Source: Mnemiopsis leidyi (lineage: Eukaryota > Ctenophora > Tentaculata > Lobata > Bolinopsidae). Taken from it: DNA of 34,345 nucleotides. A program made the translations under genes and the position numbers. The notes beneath the pieces are model-generated. The model ran no database searches, was not told the origin of the DNA, and was given only the letters and a program-made list of their open reading frames with translations. Location of the stretch: NCBI GenBank assembly GCA_000226015.1, contig JH154208.1, positions 4,654 through 38,998 on the forward strand, read 5' to 3'. Shown piece by piece: positions 8,323 to 21,700 of this stretch (the stretch's first letter is position 1; each line of letters begins with the position of its first letter).

Positions 8323-11300
8323 ATGGCAGCAATAGTCAAGGCCCTACCTGGAGCTTTTTCAAAAGTCAGAAGTAAGTTTTGATCCCAAAGATATGTTATA
8401 TAAAGTAATAAATTCTCTGCCCAGTTGGTCAAGACGTCCATGATGTAAAACAAATTGCGTTTTGTTCTGTTAGTCTCGCAGACCAATATTGGCCAGTTGG
8501 TCCATATGCTCTGAAGAATTTGTGTCATAGTTCAAACTTTGCAAAACATTTCAATACTATGCTATACTACTAATTATCGTGATAGAAATTGTTGTAAAAA
8601 TTGGAAGCCTGATATACAAAGTAACTATTTCAATTTGAATGCACCACCTTGGTATCACATGAAATTTATAACTTAGCTTGGATGACAAACTCTGGTATGA
8701 TATTGCTGATTAACTTTGGGACTTTAAAGTTTGCATGACCATATTTGGACATATCGTTTGTTCCTCTTTGAAAGGTTGTTGCTTGTCGATGGCGAAATCA
8801 ATGTCACGATAGTCTTTCATCAGAATCACCAACTCTTGGACTCTCTTTACGTTAGAGATCGTAGCTGAAGTACACTATCTACTTGTTTAGTGTCATTAAT
8901 CAAAATACAACTTTTAATTGTCATACAATAGAAATATATAGGTACAATACAATATGCAGTGAAAATACACTGCTTCGAAGTTTAGAATTTCAATCTATCA
9001 TCGCGATACGCTTTTTTTACTTCACAATTGTTGTTTTAACTTGAATCTTGATCTATTTGACATGAAAGCTGTAAGAAAGTCTCAGTTATCCGACATCCGT
9101 GATTTGCTTACATACCTAAATTTCGTATGATCGGAGTATTCGTCTTAGTCCGCATTAGTTGTTTCACATTCCGACACATTTCTTGTCACATACCTTGACT
9201 TCCTCCTCTTCCCAACCAATTTTCTTTCATTCAGTATGAGAAAATTACGACAACTTGTCATTTTTGAAAATCAATAAGGACTTATAAGTCGTGATGAGAC
9301 TGGTTTAAGTTGGTGCATTGGCATCTTACATCACATAGCCCATAAAATGTGGCAGACTCATGCTTTGAATAAAAGATAATCCTCTCAAATCACAACTAGA
9401 TACTAAGCAGGTCAATGAATAATTAACGACCCTGAAGACATACGTACCGTAGCCAAAGTATTCCCCACCGTTCATGACTATCAAGTTTCCCCGTAAATTA
9501 CGAAATGATCTACACCAAGCTGCCACATCTGGCGTTACATACTGTATACCCCTTCTAGATACTCCTACTCATACTACTCATTATCAAGCATGTAATACTT
9601 TGTAACTTTACAACACGTTACCGCAGCTATTTCTTGATGTACGGGAGCTGCTATTTGGCAAGATTTGTTACACTACATGTTAAATAGTGGGGTGTAATAG
9701 AAATACTGTTCGTCTGTATTGTGAAATGTGTAATGTAACGATGGTAACGAGAAACGTGTAATGTAACGATGGTAACGAGAAACGTGTAATGTAACGATGG
9801 TAACGAGAAACGTGTAACGATGGCAAAAAATGTATTGATTTGTTCGGATACTTTACCTAAGTTTCGTCATAACACGTCGTCTTGTTGGTCTTAAATTAAA
9901 GAATTCCTCGATACTTACTGATAGGCGATTTATGGTTCTGTCTCTCAAAATGAATAGTTCATCTCTGCTGTAATCTGACAAAACTTCTTAAAGAACAATT
10001 TTGAAACTGCGCTGAAATTCTTAATTCTTTCTACAACTTCCCCTTAGAGTCGTTGGAATAAGTCTGGGACCCGCATTTTCTATTTAAACGACCAAAGATC
10101 TGGCATAGTTTTCTAAGCTAAAAATACCCTCGAATCGGAAGTTTGGTTAAAATTGAATTGGCCCCTTTCTAAATAGGTGGGGACTGCCAATTTTGGGGTG
10201 ATTTTGCCGCAGGCGAAGAATTCTGAGGATTTTTGCTCCCAGAATAATCTAAAAGGGATTTGGCAATAAAGGCCAATATCAAAAAATATAATCTTTTAAC
10301 GAAATTTATTAAATCTAACTAAATACATAATATTTAGTACAAGACTAAAAAGTAGAAAGCGGCCTTGTCGTCTATACTTTTTTTCAACAATATTTGAAAA
10401 AACTTATATTTGATTAGTAACACAGAAAAAGTTAAATTGCACTCACACCTTAAAAACTTGAGGTTGGAGATGCGAACAGCAACCTTAAAACTAGTGAGAG
10501 CGGTGATTTACTGCCTGGAAGCAAATCAATACCCGTTATTTCAAAAATTCGTTTTGTCCAGTGTTCTATCTCTAGCTCTCCCCTCATCAGGCACGATGAC
10601 GACGCTGATAAGAGACCCCCAAGTGCAGACAGGACTTCGGGAACTTGCTCCCCCCACTCCTAGCGAAATTCCCTCCGCCATCAACAGTATTGTCAAGACT
10701 GTCGAGAGCATACAGACTAAGAGGTATTTTTGTTAGTGGTTTGGTTAGTTTTTTGTCGCTTTGTTTGCTTTCGTTTGTTGTTCTGTTTGGTTGTCGTTTC
10801 GTTAATTAGTTTGTTTGTCGTTTTTTCGTTAATGTTTTTTTGTCGTTTCGTAAGTTAGTTTTTTTGTCTCATTTTTTTTGTTAGTTGTTCTGTTGGTTTT
10901 CGTTTCGGTAGTTAGTTTACTTGTCACCTTGTTTTTCATTTGTTGATCTGTGTGTTTGTTGTTACGTTAAGTTGTTTGTCTGTCTCTGTTTTACCGTTCT
11001 GTTACTCTGTATGTCGGATTTTGACTGATAGTTTGAAATTTTGTTCTACTAATAATTATTTCAAGTTGTTCAAGAGTTTTTAAAACGGTTTTTAAATTTT
11101 CAATTTACCTAAATACGATTAACTAAATATGAATGCACCGCGAAAAATTATAAATAATGTCCAGCAACGACTTTAATACTATTGAATTGAATACATTTTT
11201 GACCATCTTAAGTAACGTTTCATGGATTATATGGATTGACGCAATTTTCACGCTTTGACCCTTTAACGTACCTCTTTACCGGCTAGTCGCTTACAAAAGA

Positions 11301-13553
11301 AAACTTCTGTAAGTTTTGATGTGTCTTCAACACCGCGTGCGTCCTGATAACTTTTAACGATAAATCACCGGTCTTTTACCCTTCTTAGCTCTTATCTTTC
11401 ACTTACTGATAAAGAACATGGTTATTGATTTCTTTTGGCATGGGTTTAGAAGGTAAGATATGTTCCCTTCGATGTGATGGTAAGGTTTGGTAGACAATTT
11501 CCTTCAATTTCGAAATTTCTAATCTATTGATTTTAAATGTTTGCTTTTCCTGTATTGTTCCTGGAAATAGTTTGTTATCATGTCGGATGTTCAGAGTTTA
11601 GATACTAAAACCACGCAGGAATCAGAAATAAGGTTGATCCTGTGAACTACACATACCCACATAGTTTAATCAAATTCCTCTGCGCAAAACGGCGTCAAAA
11701 CGGCATCTATTTCTGAGGAATCATTTCTGGTGCAACAAGATTCCACCGAACATTCATATCATTCCGTTAGTTTAACCTTGTCGGGATATATTTAAATAAA
11801 ATAATCATTTTTAAACGAACACAGGAATCCTTACCTACATAGAAGGCGCTTTTTAAACAACCACAAATTACCTACGTACTGCCCACTTTTATTAATTACC
11901 CAAATCATTTCACGGAAACCTAATAACCAAAACGCCGTTTGTCGCGCTTTAACCACCCTTAATGCGTCCTGTAATCCAGCCATGTTTCCCGACCGTCATA
12001 ATATATACCCAGATAAATGTTTTCTGTAAGCGGCAGCAGCTGCTCGACCAATCCTCTAAACATTGTCAGCATTATGTATGCAGTACCCACGACTCGTGCT
12101 CTTATATTTCAGCTTGAAACTGGTAGCTCACGTTTTGTAACAGCTCTCTCTCCCTCGCGGACTGTAATCTTCTATATATGACACATTGTTTGGATTATAT
12201 ATCTTCACAGTAGTGGCCTAGATGTTGTTTAGTCGCCCTGCTCGGCTCTATTGTTAAAATGATTTGATTGTAACCTTTTGTAGTGCTCTAATTCACCTTC
12301 TAAATGTGCTAAAATTGCAAGAAATTATCCCATGTGTTCTAATTAGCTGCAAATTAGACACTGGGGCTCTCCGTGATTAGCGAAGCCTAGAAAATAACCT
12401 GTTCCTATTGACAGTGACGCCAAGCCTATCGCCTAAATAGTTTAACATTGGTGCTGGTGCCGTGGCATTTTATGCCGAATACCATCAAGTTTTTCCTCCC
12501 TCCCTTCTGATTTTCTTCCTTTTGCTCACTGCCTAGCTTGTAGGCGCAGCCCCAATCAACATGCGAGTCTGACTCCGCGTCACCCAAACACTGTGTCCCT
12601 CACGTGGCGCGCACCTAGGTGCCCCGCGTAACCCGGGTAACCCCCCTCAATGTAGGAACTGAACTTGCAGCAGTGTCATGACATTTGGGCGGTTGTTGGC
12701 TTGGTGGCAACTTACCCGTGCCACGCGCGCAGCCTGCCAAACTTCGGGCTCCACGCAACCCTCGGTGAAGTCTGCGGCAAATTTGTCAATATTTGTTTCA
12801 ATATTATTGTACCAGAATTTTTACATCGCCAGTAATCCCCGAGCGACACTATGCCGGCCCATAACTTATAGTTGTCAATTATTCAAATATGCAAAGTATT
12901 TCTTGCGATGTCGATAAGTCTTAATCGAGTGTTTATTGCAGTCTTATATTTAAACACCTGGAGCTAAGAAAACCTTACTTTATTTATGTAAGTTGGTTAA
13001 AACTCACAGTCTTCCATCCTTGCTGTTGCACGGGTTTGCGCCAGACTTCATAAATAACACAAATGATATTATCATATTCATCGCAATATTAGATGGGAAG
13101 CCGCCAATGGTCAAACGCCGTCCTACTGTCGTCGGCCGGCCGTGCCACTAAATCCCATCGCTCGTTTAGCGCCAAAACTTCTGTTTTTTGTCACGCGCGG
13201 TGACGTTTTTCAACGTGAAAAGTCTACTATTTAAGCACTTAGCCGTTTATTTTTTGTAATTTCTGCGTTGCGCGTGGTTCAGACTCCCCAGCATTTGGTT
13301 GGACTAATTATAGCGCGAGCCGTCTAGTCGGAGCAAATAACACACTTCTATATAATCAATAACATTGCAGCATTGTGTCTGTTCTTTGTAATTATATACA
13401 GCTAACAGCTCATACCCTTGCAGATTTCTCGATGTTACCGTTGGTCAAGCTGCTCGTAACGCCCTCGTTTCCGCCGAAGTTGTTTGCTGGTTTTTCGTGG
13501 GCGAAATTATCGGCCGTCGATCCCTGGTGGGGTACAAAGTCTCCAGCAAGTAA
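8323..13553 (+). CDS. ATP5MG: ATP synthase subunit g, mitochondrial (3 coding exons)
   Basis: Subunit g belongs to the membrane Fo sector of mitochondrial ATP synthase and helps dimerise the complex and shape cristae. The exons join in phase: 8323-8371 (MAAIVKALPGAFSKVR, phase 1), 10576- or 10591-10723 (...LRELAPPTPSEIPSAINS..., phase 2) and 13424-13553 (FLDVTVGQAARNALVSAEV, then VCWFFVGEIIGRRSLVGYKV). PPTP-EIP and EV--WF-VGEIIG-R---GY are diagnostic of the family. With the second acceptor of exon 2 the product is 103 residues, the same as the human protein; with the first it is 108. The middle region TMTTLIRDPQVQTG is divergent: the family's KPRL-TF-YYAKVEL is barely recognisable. An acceptor-like ttttgtctcag precedes the ATG by one base, so a 5' UTR intron is likely. 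Confidence 0.9.
9728..9824 (+). repeat. 28-bp tandem repeat in ATP5MG intron 1
   Basis: Three full copies of a unit beginning gtgtaatgtaacgatggtaa start at 9728, 9756 and 9784, followed by a partial copy (gtgtaacgatggc) at 9812. The copies are almost identical. Confidence 0.9.
10735..10985. repeat. Degenerate T/G-rich repeat in ATP5MG intron 2
   Basis: Loose repetitions of gttagtttgtttgtcgtttcg-like units, about 25-35 bases each, on a T-rich strand. They start just inside intron 2. Confidence 0.6.
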
Positions 13554-13680
13554 CCAATGTCTCATGAATGCTTTGTTTTGCTCTGCCCTATCATCCCCAT
13601 CTTGCGGCAGCTCCTAGACCCCTCTCTCTGTATTGAGTTAACGGTCTGCCCAATGGAATTGCCCGAGCAACGGTCGTCGA

Positions 13681-13890
13681 CCAATCACCGTTTGGCATTT
13701 GGATCACGTGACTTGTAGTGCGGAGATACTGTGGGGCTCCGCATTAACTGCGATGAAAAGCTCGAAGATACTCCGGGGGTTATCGCGGCACTAATCTTAT
13801 CTAATTAGTTTACTTTGCGTTACGATCTCCCCACGGATTTTGTCTAGATCGGATATTTAAGTTGTCCTCTCGCCGTCGTCGCCGGCGTCG
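13681..13890 (+). promoter_or_regulatory. Candidate promoter of ZnF-A
   Basis: A CCAAT box (13681-13685), an E-box TCACGTGA (13704-13711) and a TATA-like TATTTAA (13854-13860) precede a CpG-rich stretch, ctcgccgtcgtcgccggcgt. All lie between ATP5MG and the first coding exon of ZnF-A. That exon has an acceptor in front of it, so an upstream noncoding exon is expected. The transcription start is not shown by the sequence. Confidence 0.35.
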
Positions 13891-15062
13891 CAGTCCTCCC
13901 AAACGCGTCGTCCGTCAAATACCGAACGGTGATCGGGAGACGGCGGAATTTCGTTGCAAAGCTCGCACAATATACACCAAGTCTACTATAGCGGGACACC
14001 AAAACGTTGCCATTTTGTTTAACGTTGTGTTAGTGCTGCTACAGAAGATGACGTACCCCATCCTCAATAGTGGGCAGAGTGTTGTGTTTTATGAAGTAGA
14101 TTATTTAATTTGGTATTGTTTTTGTGTGCTGTACCGTGACCTTGGTCGTGGCGTATTCATCTAGCTAACGGGAAGGCATTCCCAAGATTCCAGGATTTCG
14201 CTTATCCCATTTGGATTTTCCGTCTGATCGTTTAACCTGTTTGATTATGATCTGCTTGTCTGAATTCTAGGAATATTGGGACTGCTCCTCGTTTATTTGA
14301 CTTATTTGTCATTAATGCTGCCAAAAACGATGTTTACATACGGACAAGGTTTTTTTTGAAGCATCCTTATTTTCATTACATTGTTAATTTATAAAACTTT
14401 ATAACCTGATAGAATTAACGTGTCCACGATCGTTTTACTGACGCCTCCTTCAATTATAGATCACCCCCTCACACATTCTAATACTTGATTTCCTGAATCT
14501 CTATCCCCATCTGACGTAGCCGATATGTAGCCAATGAGCCGGGCCACGTCTTTGAAAATTTGCGACCATTTGGAACCTCTAATTTGCAGTTTAACCCACA
14601 TATCATTGTCTAAAAGGGGGGCAGGTTAAGCGGCGGCTGATCTGAAACCGCCACCCTATTATACCCGCAAGTCTGTTGCTGACTCTTGTCTAGCTTGTTA
14701 ACACTGACATTGCTTGTGTTACGGACACCTCCTTATCTGACCCTGTTCAAAACTTGCCCCCCTCGCTCACACCACACACGCAATATATCTGGCAGTGAAT
14801 GTGCAACATTGCTACACAATCCCTTGTCTGTCAAGTAGACGTTCTCAATCCGACCCTGGCAGCCCTTACAAAGCGTCCAGCTAAGATCGGCGGAGCCACG
14901 CTAACAAGTTGAGATACGTGTCGTCTTTGTCTGAGTACAGTCTTTAGTTACGATATATCTCCCGTACTGCACATATTTCCGTTTGGGGGACGAACGAGCT
15001 GGCTCGATCTCATCCTCTCTGCTGAACTTCGGAAGTTAACCCGGTGATTTGTTTTAGATATC

Positions 15063-18000
15063 ATGGACAATGTCATACTTTGGATAAAGTCGAATAAAGA
15101 CGTCGTTGATGCGTACAAACGGACGAAGGTCGACTGTAATTATCACAACAAATCCGACAATGACTTCTTGATGTTTTTGTTGGAGGCCGCCACAAACGTC
15201 TTATCAATTGGTGAGTGATCATTGAATGGTAAATTGAATGGTTTTGATTGTTTGAAGTTTAATTAATAATTTTTACCTTTTTAGAGCAATCATGAGATAA
15301 TACTCTTTTTCTATCTTGTCATTAATGCGACCTAAGGTTTATCATCATGACTTAACAAATTGTATTTTTAAGTTATCACTCAAAAATTTTTGAACGTTTG
15401 TTAAGATTTAGAAGAGTGTTTGTTCAAAGATAAATATGTGAGGCCGAAAGTTGAGAGAGAGAGAAAATATACATAGAGTTGAAGGTCGGGATGTTTTCCG
15501 GGACAGTTACATCACCCTCCAGCTCTCATACCATTTTCTCCATCCCCTCACCTGTTCCTGCACAGACAACCTGACTGACAGCAGCTGTAGTAACCCGTTC
15601 TTCCTTTTATCCGTGAGAAGTTTCTAGAAAACATCTGCCAATTTTTGCCGCAACAGACTTTTCCATTGAATTAGACGTGTTTTCAAGATTATAAGATGTG
15701 TTGATGGCCACAGCGCACAGTAGGGCGGCGTAGGTTTTTTGTGTGTCGCCAAATTTTCTCGCTGATGAACGGTATTACTATGTCGCCGATCATCTAGCGG
15801 TAATGGACCAAATAATAAAAGAAGTTGGTTTTTAATTGTTAGGGCGGGTCGGCTGTCTCAGTATGCTAATTGAAGTTGGAGCGGCGTTCTATTTTCTACA
15901 GGAAACTTGAAAATATATATGTGAGGGTAACAACTGAATGAGACAGATGGCCGGCGGTCTGTCATTGTTTTTTCCAGTTTATATTTTTCTTGTGGGTTAC
16001 AGGCGCAAAACGTGACCATGTCACTAATTGCTGACTATAGTGAACGTTTATTGGCGGTTAACAGGAAGATAGCCATGGCTGTGCTTCTTGTTCATCTGGA
16101 GCAAATAGTTTAGAATTTCGAGATACAACTATTTCCCCTATTTCTAAATTTTGACCATCACATAATATGACTCTGTCACATGGACTATAAGATTGCATCC
16201 TATTCTAACGATCACAAATTTTGACGGTACAAATGATTCTTAACGGCTCACGACATAGTTATTGCTCAAGGAAACATTAATAGGGAGACAGAATCAACCT
16301 TTCAGCCTTGAACCATGACATGTCTCTCTGCTCAAGTACTACTCGAGCACTAATCTCCATCCCTCTACGGGTAAACCACATGCTCAGCCAATTGCAGATA
16401 ACATCCAGCTTGACCATTGTTATCCCGCAGCCAGGGTGATCTCCAAAATATTCTCATAAAACCTCGAGTAGCCCAAGGGATACGATACTTTGTAAAGGAG
16501 CTAGTCTATCTTTTCTTCGGTTCTAGACTATCGTGCCGTTATAATGACAGTCTAACGACATATTGGCTTTGTTGCAGTGCGTAGTGGGGGTGTAGCAACG
16601 GTCAGACGACGCCAGCTCCAAGCTAACAGAACTCTATTTATTATGAAGGAGCAGCCAACTCTTAGTTACCAGGATCGTGTACTGAACGTTATTTATTATG
16701 AAGGAGCAAAGCTCGAGTGTACTCTGTCTCAACACAAGAGAAAGACGAGCCCGCAGTGTACATTGTACAAGGAGTAGCAGGAGTCGTGGTGCCCCTCATG
16801 TCTCGTGATGATCAATCTCAATGAAGAAGCAGCAGTAGGGGAATTTTAGCCTTTAATGGAGCGGGAGCTTCTGCCGTGGCTATCCCCAGTCTCGTTTGAA
16901 GAATATGGTGCTCTGATTTATCCTGATGAAACACGAATTCCACGTTTTAACCAGCACGTCATACGCCGACAATTACAATTTGTCGTGTCGCCGGCGGGGG
17001 CGTCACCTGGCAGCTGTAACAAGTGTGGCGGCGACCTGACGCAGGGGCCACTTCGATCACTACGTGTGTTACACTCTCTCAATTATCTACCTCAGACTCA
17101 CTGTCTCCCAGCAGAGTTGCTATTGTCACGCTTTATCGGTAATTACCTCGCAGCGATAGAAGCGATAATTTCGAGAGACGGAGAAAGAGAAAGAGAGGAA
17201 GATTTATCCTTGTCTCTTAGTGTGGCTAAAAGAAACGAGAGGATATATTCAGTGGTGAGGTTAATCAGAGATGCAGCCTTGCTGTCGTTTCCATCTACTG
17301 CAAAATAATTCCCCGATCAACAGAATAGTATAGTCGAGCTGTGACGTGTTCCTATGGAGATTAAAGCCCAGGAGACAATCCAGTAAGGAGCGATTAGCTC
17401 CGGGGCAGACGTAGTTGGAGCAATAACCTGCCGGTTCAGCCCGACAATTGCGGGTTTGTAGCGGGATTTAACCGTCATTCGCGTGGTATTTACTGCCCTG
17501 GTGTCAGGACAGGATGATCGTCTCGTTTCCCCGGTGAGAGGTAGAGGTTTCTACTTGGGGTAGATCTTGAGTCTTACCGGGCGGAGATTCTGTGGGACAA
17601 GTATCACTATCAAGGTGATATCATGGCCGCGCTTTAAGAAGAATGATCAATGATGTTGTATTGTCGATAATGGTAAGTTAGAAAAGCAATTAGTCACCCC
17701 TTATTTCTATCATACGCGCTCACTTTGGAACCAGTGTTGCAGGAATGATTGAAGCTAACTCAAAACCGTCTAAAAATATCATCCAGCGTCTCAGTGGTCA
17801 GTGTTTCTAATATAAGTTTGACAATCTCAGATCCACCCCGAGCCCTTTTGCCGACTTTCCTGAGATCCCTTACTGCGACAGGCCCGAAAACTTTAAAACA
17901 AGCAATAATTTTAAATCAAGTCCACCCACCACACACACACACGTAAACTCAGAGGGCACGTCAGCTCACATCAGAATTCAGTAACAGCTCCGTGTTTAAT

Positions 18001-18692
18001 AATAACTTCATACGTCGACATGGGAATCACCGCAAGCCGGCTCCACCCCGACCCAGAAACCCATCTCGTTGTAGTTTCTCGGAGAGATATAGTTGGGAAA
18101 CTCCGCCACTGGTTTAACTGGTACATGGTCCGCGTCAGCAGCTAACAGCGGACACTTTTTACATGGGTATAAGTGTAGCAGCAACAGAGATGCAGAGAGA
18201 GGGAGAGAGGGAGGAATATAGACAAATGTGAGGTAGTCGCCGTTCTGTCTCGGCTGTAGTCCAGGTGTTAACCCGGATCTCAGAAACTGGACACCCGCAG
18301 ATTCAAGAAGCCATTATCGCTCTCTCTCCCTCTCTCTCTCGGTCTTTCTCCCGCCGGGATGACCTCTATATATTTCCTCGAATTATATAATGGCGTTTAT
18401 ATGATAATGTAATTTTAGCTATATCTGCAACTGTGACTTGTAACTATCAATTGTGCTGATGGAGGAAGATGCTTGTAAGTTTGTGAAGTGAGGAAATTCT
18501 CGGTCTCCGAGTTTGGGGATGAGTGGCGCTCTCTCTGCTCTCTTTTCAATTGTTTCCATGTGGGACAATTAGAATCAAAGTATGTTGGGTGAAGCTGTAC
18601 AAGGTCGGGCTTTATATTATTCGACACACGCTTCTATTGACGTGGGTATTGTAAAGACACCTTTCTCTCTCTCTCTNNNNNNNNNNCTCGTA

Positions 18693-18787
<95 letters not shown>

Positions 18788-21700
18788 ATCATCCCAATGT
18801 TGCGAGTAACTCCCTCTCCAACTGTACGATTACAACCGGACTGAGGGACGCCTCCCCAGCGCCAAGTCTCAGCCCGGTCCTCTCACACCCAGCACCGCAG
18901 CCCGGCGTCCTGTGAACTCTACCTAAAGTCACGGCTCGAGAATCGCACTTTAACCCAGGCCGGGGAGAGAGAGAATTACGAAAACTCACATTCCCCAACA
19001 ACATGCTCGTGTGGTATCACTCAGTTTTCCCCGATCTCCCTCCAGGCTCTCTCTCTCTCTCTCACTCACTCTAAACCTCACTCTCTCAATCGCTCGAAAC
19101 ATTACAACGTGTACGGGCAGCCTTTTAACCTCGTAAAAACCTGGTCAAGACTCGACCGGGTGACTCCAGCTAATTTGACGGGGCACGTGACCCTCCTTAG
19201 ACTCAGTTAAAAGCTCCAACTTGACCGACCAGCCGGGCAGTTTCAGGGAAACGGACCTCGCAGGGCTTTGTCAACAATGAGAGAGATCAGGAGAAGTTAC
19301 GAGTAGCCCGTGTAAGGCACCAGGGCGGACCAGGAGTCACCGGCAGCAACAACGGGAGTAGAGACCGGGGGTGCGGACTCTCAGGTAGTGAAGGGAGAGG
19401 GAGAGAGAGAGTGAGAACTATAAATAGACTGGAGGGCGTCACTGAAGTTCGTTCGGCGTGTCGTGATGGTACGTGCGTGTGTGAGGGGTTGTGACATTGT
19501 GTGTTTGTGGGGTGTCCCTTGGCCTTGTATGGGGTAGTTGTTAAGGGCAAGTGAATCAGGATTTCGGGGTTATTTATAACTTTGTTCCATTTCAGTGCAT
19601 CAGTTTTCTCCGCAAATAACCAAAAGTGAAGATCAGAATGAGACAGTTGAATCAGGAGGAAATTCAGGTAAGACACGTGTTTAATTATCTACTTATAAGT
19701 TTATTGATAAAACAGTTGAACGTTTTACTGTTCCCGTGAAAAGTTGTATGGTTGTAAATTCCCTCGGGAGGGAAAGACACAGGACAGAGAGAAAGCGATT
19801 TAACCTGCATTTTCCCGAGCCCAATGAGGGCCAAAGTCAATAAGTTATGCTAGTTAGCGAACCTCTCTCTCTCTCTCTCCCTGCCCGACCAGATGAAATA
19901 TATCTAGAAGTAGACCCTCATCACGACCAGCATCTCCTATCGTCGGGGGGACTCTCTTAAATAGTCCGGCTCTCTGGCCAGCTCTAATTAGGCTCTTGTT
20001 CAGCCTCAAGTCTGAGAAAATCGCCCGTTTTCGACGTATTATCCTCGGGTCAGGATGAGCCGGAAATCGATAAAACTGCCGTTCATTACCTCGGTTCTTT
20101 TTTTCAGAAACCATCGTTACGAAGGACGATGAAATCAACCTCGAGAAGCTCGACAAGCAGTTGCGGATAAACATTGTGTAAGTTTTTACTCCCCAATTTT
20201 TTGTCGTAAACATGGCTCCCAGCCCGCCCTCCAATGTTCACATCATTTACTATTCGCCTCCGCACAATAATAATGCGTGTCTATTTACCTCTGGTATGAC
20301 AACAGACTAGACCACGTCCGTAGACTCTATCCCATTGAGGGAGCTTAACATGCGCATACAGACTATCTAACAAACTTGCTGAAGTACAATGGATAAGGAA
20401 AAATACATATTGAGGAGGAGTAGAACAGGGGCCCCCGGCACGACTGTTGTCCGGGGAAGCTCTAATTAGGGCAACACTCTCCGTGTGGCGGGATCAATCC
20501 CCGCTACTAATGGTCGTGGAAACGTCATTACTCACAGAGAGACAAAGCAGCATTGACTAAGGATCAGTCGTCTAACTGACTGTGTGTTTACTTATTAAGT
20601 TATTAGAGCCGGTGATTGTTTTATAATTTGACATTCCTGTAACGCCGCCACGACAATTTCAGGTGTCCCGACTTGGAAAACACGGCACCGGCAAAACAGC
20701 AAAACTTGGCTGATCCCGAGACTGGCCTGACAGATTCGACGAGCGCTCTAAAGGACATATCAGACCACGTCAACGAACTGGAGAGCGTTCTGGAGAGTCT
20801 CAATAAAAGTTGTCCCTCGCCCCTTACTGCCGCCACCATCTTTAGACCGCTATCTTCTCGGACGTTCCTAGAATCGCTGAAACCCCCGATTTGTGCCCCC
20901 AAAATAACTGAAGTCTCGGGCAATTTTGTGAGCTCCTATGAGACGCCGCCTAAGCTCTCGAAGCCAATCGAACCCAACTTTGTAAAGCCAACTGAGAGCA
21001 GCTTTACCAAATTTAAGAGCTCATCTCTTCCATTGCTGAATAAACGAGCCATGAACAATAGCATTAGACCTAATGCATCGGTAAGAAGTAGTCCTAACGT
21101 CACAATTTCTGCAGAATCCCTGCTCAACCTCGCCAAAGATAAAGAACGTGAAAACTCCAAGAATCTCACAATAATAAAACCCATCCCGATGATGTTGAAA
21201 TCGCCGGACAAGGAGAGAACCCCGAGTCCCGTGATCGAGCCAGACCCTCAGATAGACGTGGTTAACCCTGACCAGGAAATGACAGAAAAATGTCCCACCC
21301 CAGAACCTGACCCCGTGAAACCCAACCAGAGACAGGGCTCAATATCACCCTCGGAGAGAAATATCCAGTCAGGTGGAATCAAACGAAAAGCAGAATGTCT
21401 GGACAATACAGGACCAGAAGACAACGGCAAGTGCGAAGAAAGTCCTCCACGCGAGGAACCAAATGAGCAAGATCAGCGAAGCATGTCCCCTGCCGATGTA
21501 GGGGAACAGTCTCCCCAGCATCTGCATCAACATCCTGTCGATCTAGCCAACCTGCCTTCAGATTCTGAACTGACCCAGCAACTGATGTCCGTCATACAGT
21601 CAACCATCGCACAAACTAGCAGCATCACTTGTAATGACTGTGGGCTAATTTTCGCTAACGAAGTGAACCTTCATAGGCACATGCTCACGCATCTTGACTC

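Noticed and set aside
12678..12917. 79-codon frame in ATP5MG intron 2
   Set aside because: No domain is seen. The ATP5MG exons on either side join directly and in phase without it.
13862..14164. 100-codon frame starting with a run of arginines
   Set aside because: The start is TTG and the Arg run reflects CpG-rich promoter-like DNA (cgtcgtcgccggcgtcgc). The rest is hydrophobic and AT-driven with no domain. It is better read as promoter or 5' UTR sequence of ZnF-A.
19419..19468. TATAAATA followed by ATG|GTACGT as an internal ZnF-A promoter and first exon
   Set aside because: The TATA word is good, but splicing the ATG at 19466 to exon 2 is out of phase with the ZnF-A frame, while exon 1 at 15063-15210 joins in phase. 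It could still be an alternative noncoding start.
18789..20234. Minus-strand frames of 71, 129 and 126 codons
   Set aside because: They lie over GA/CT-rich sequence and over real ZnF-A exons on the other strand, with Pro/Ser/Leu runs and no family signature.
20621..21430. Minus-strand frames opposite the ZnF-A terminal exon
   Set aside because: These are antisense shadows of a coding exon with no recognisable domains.
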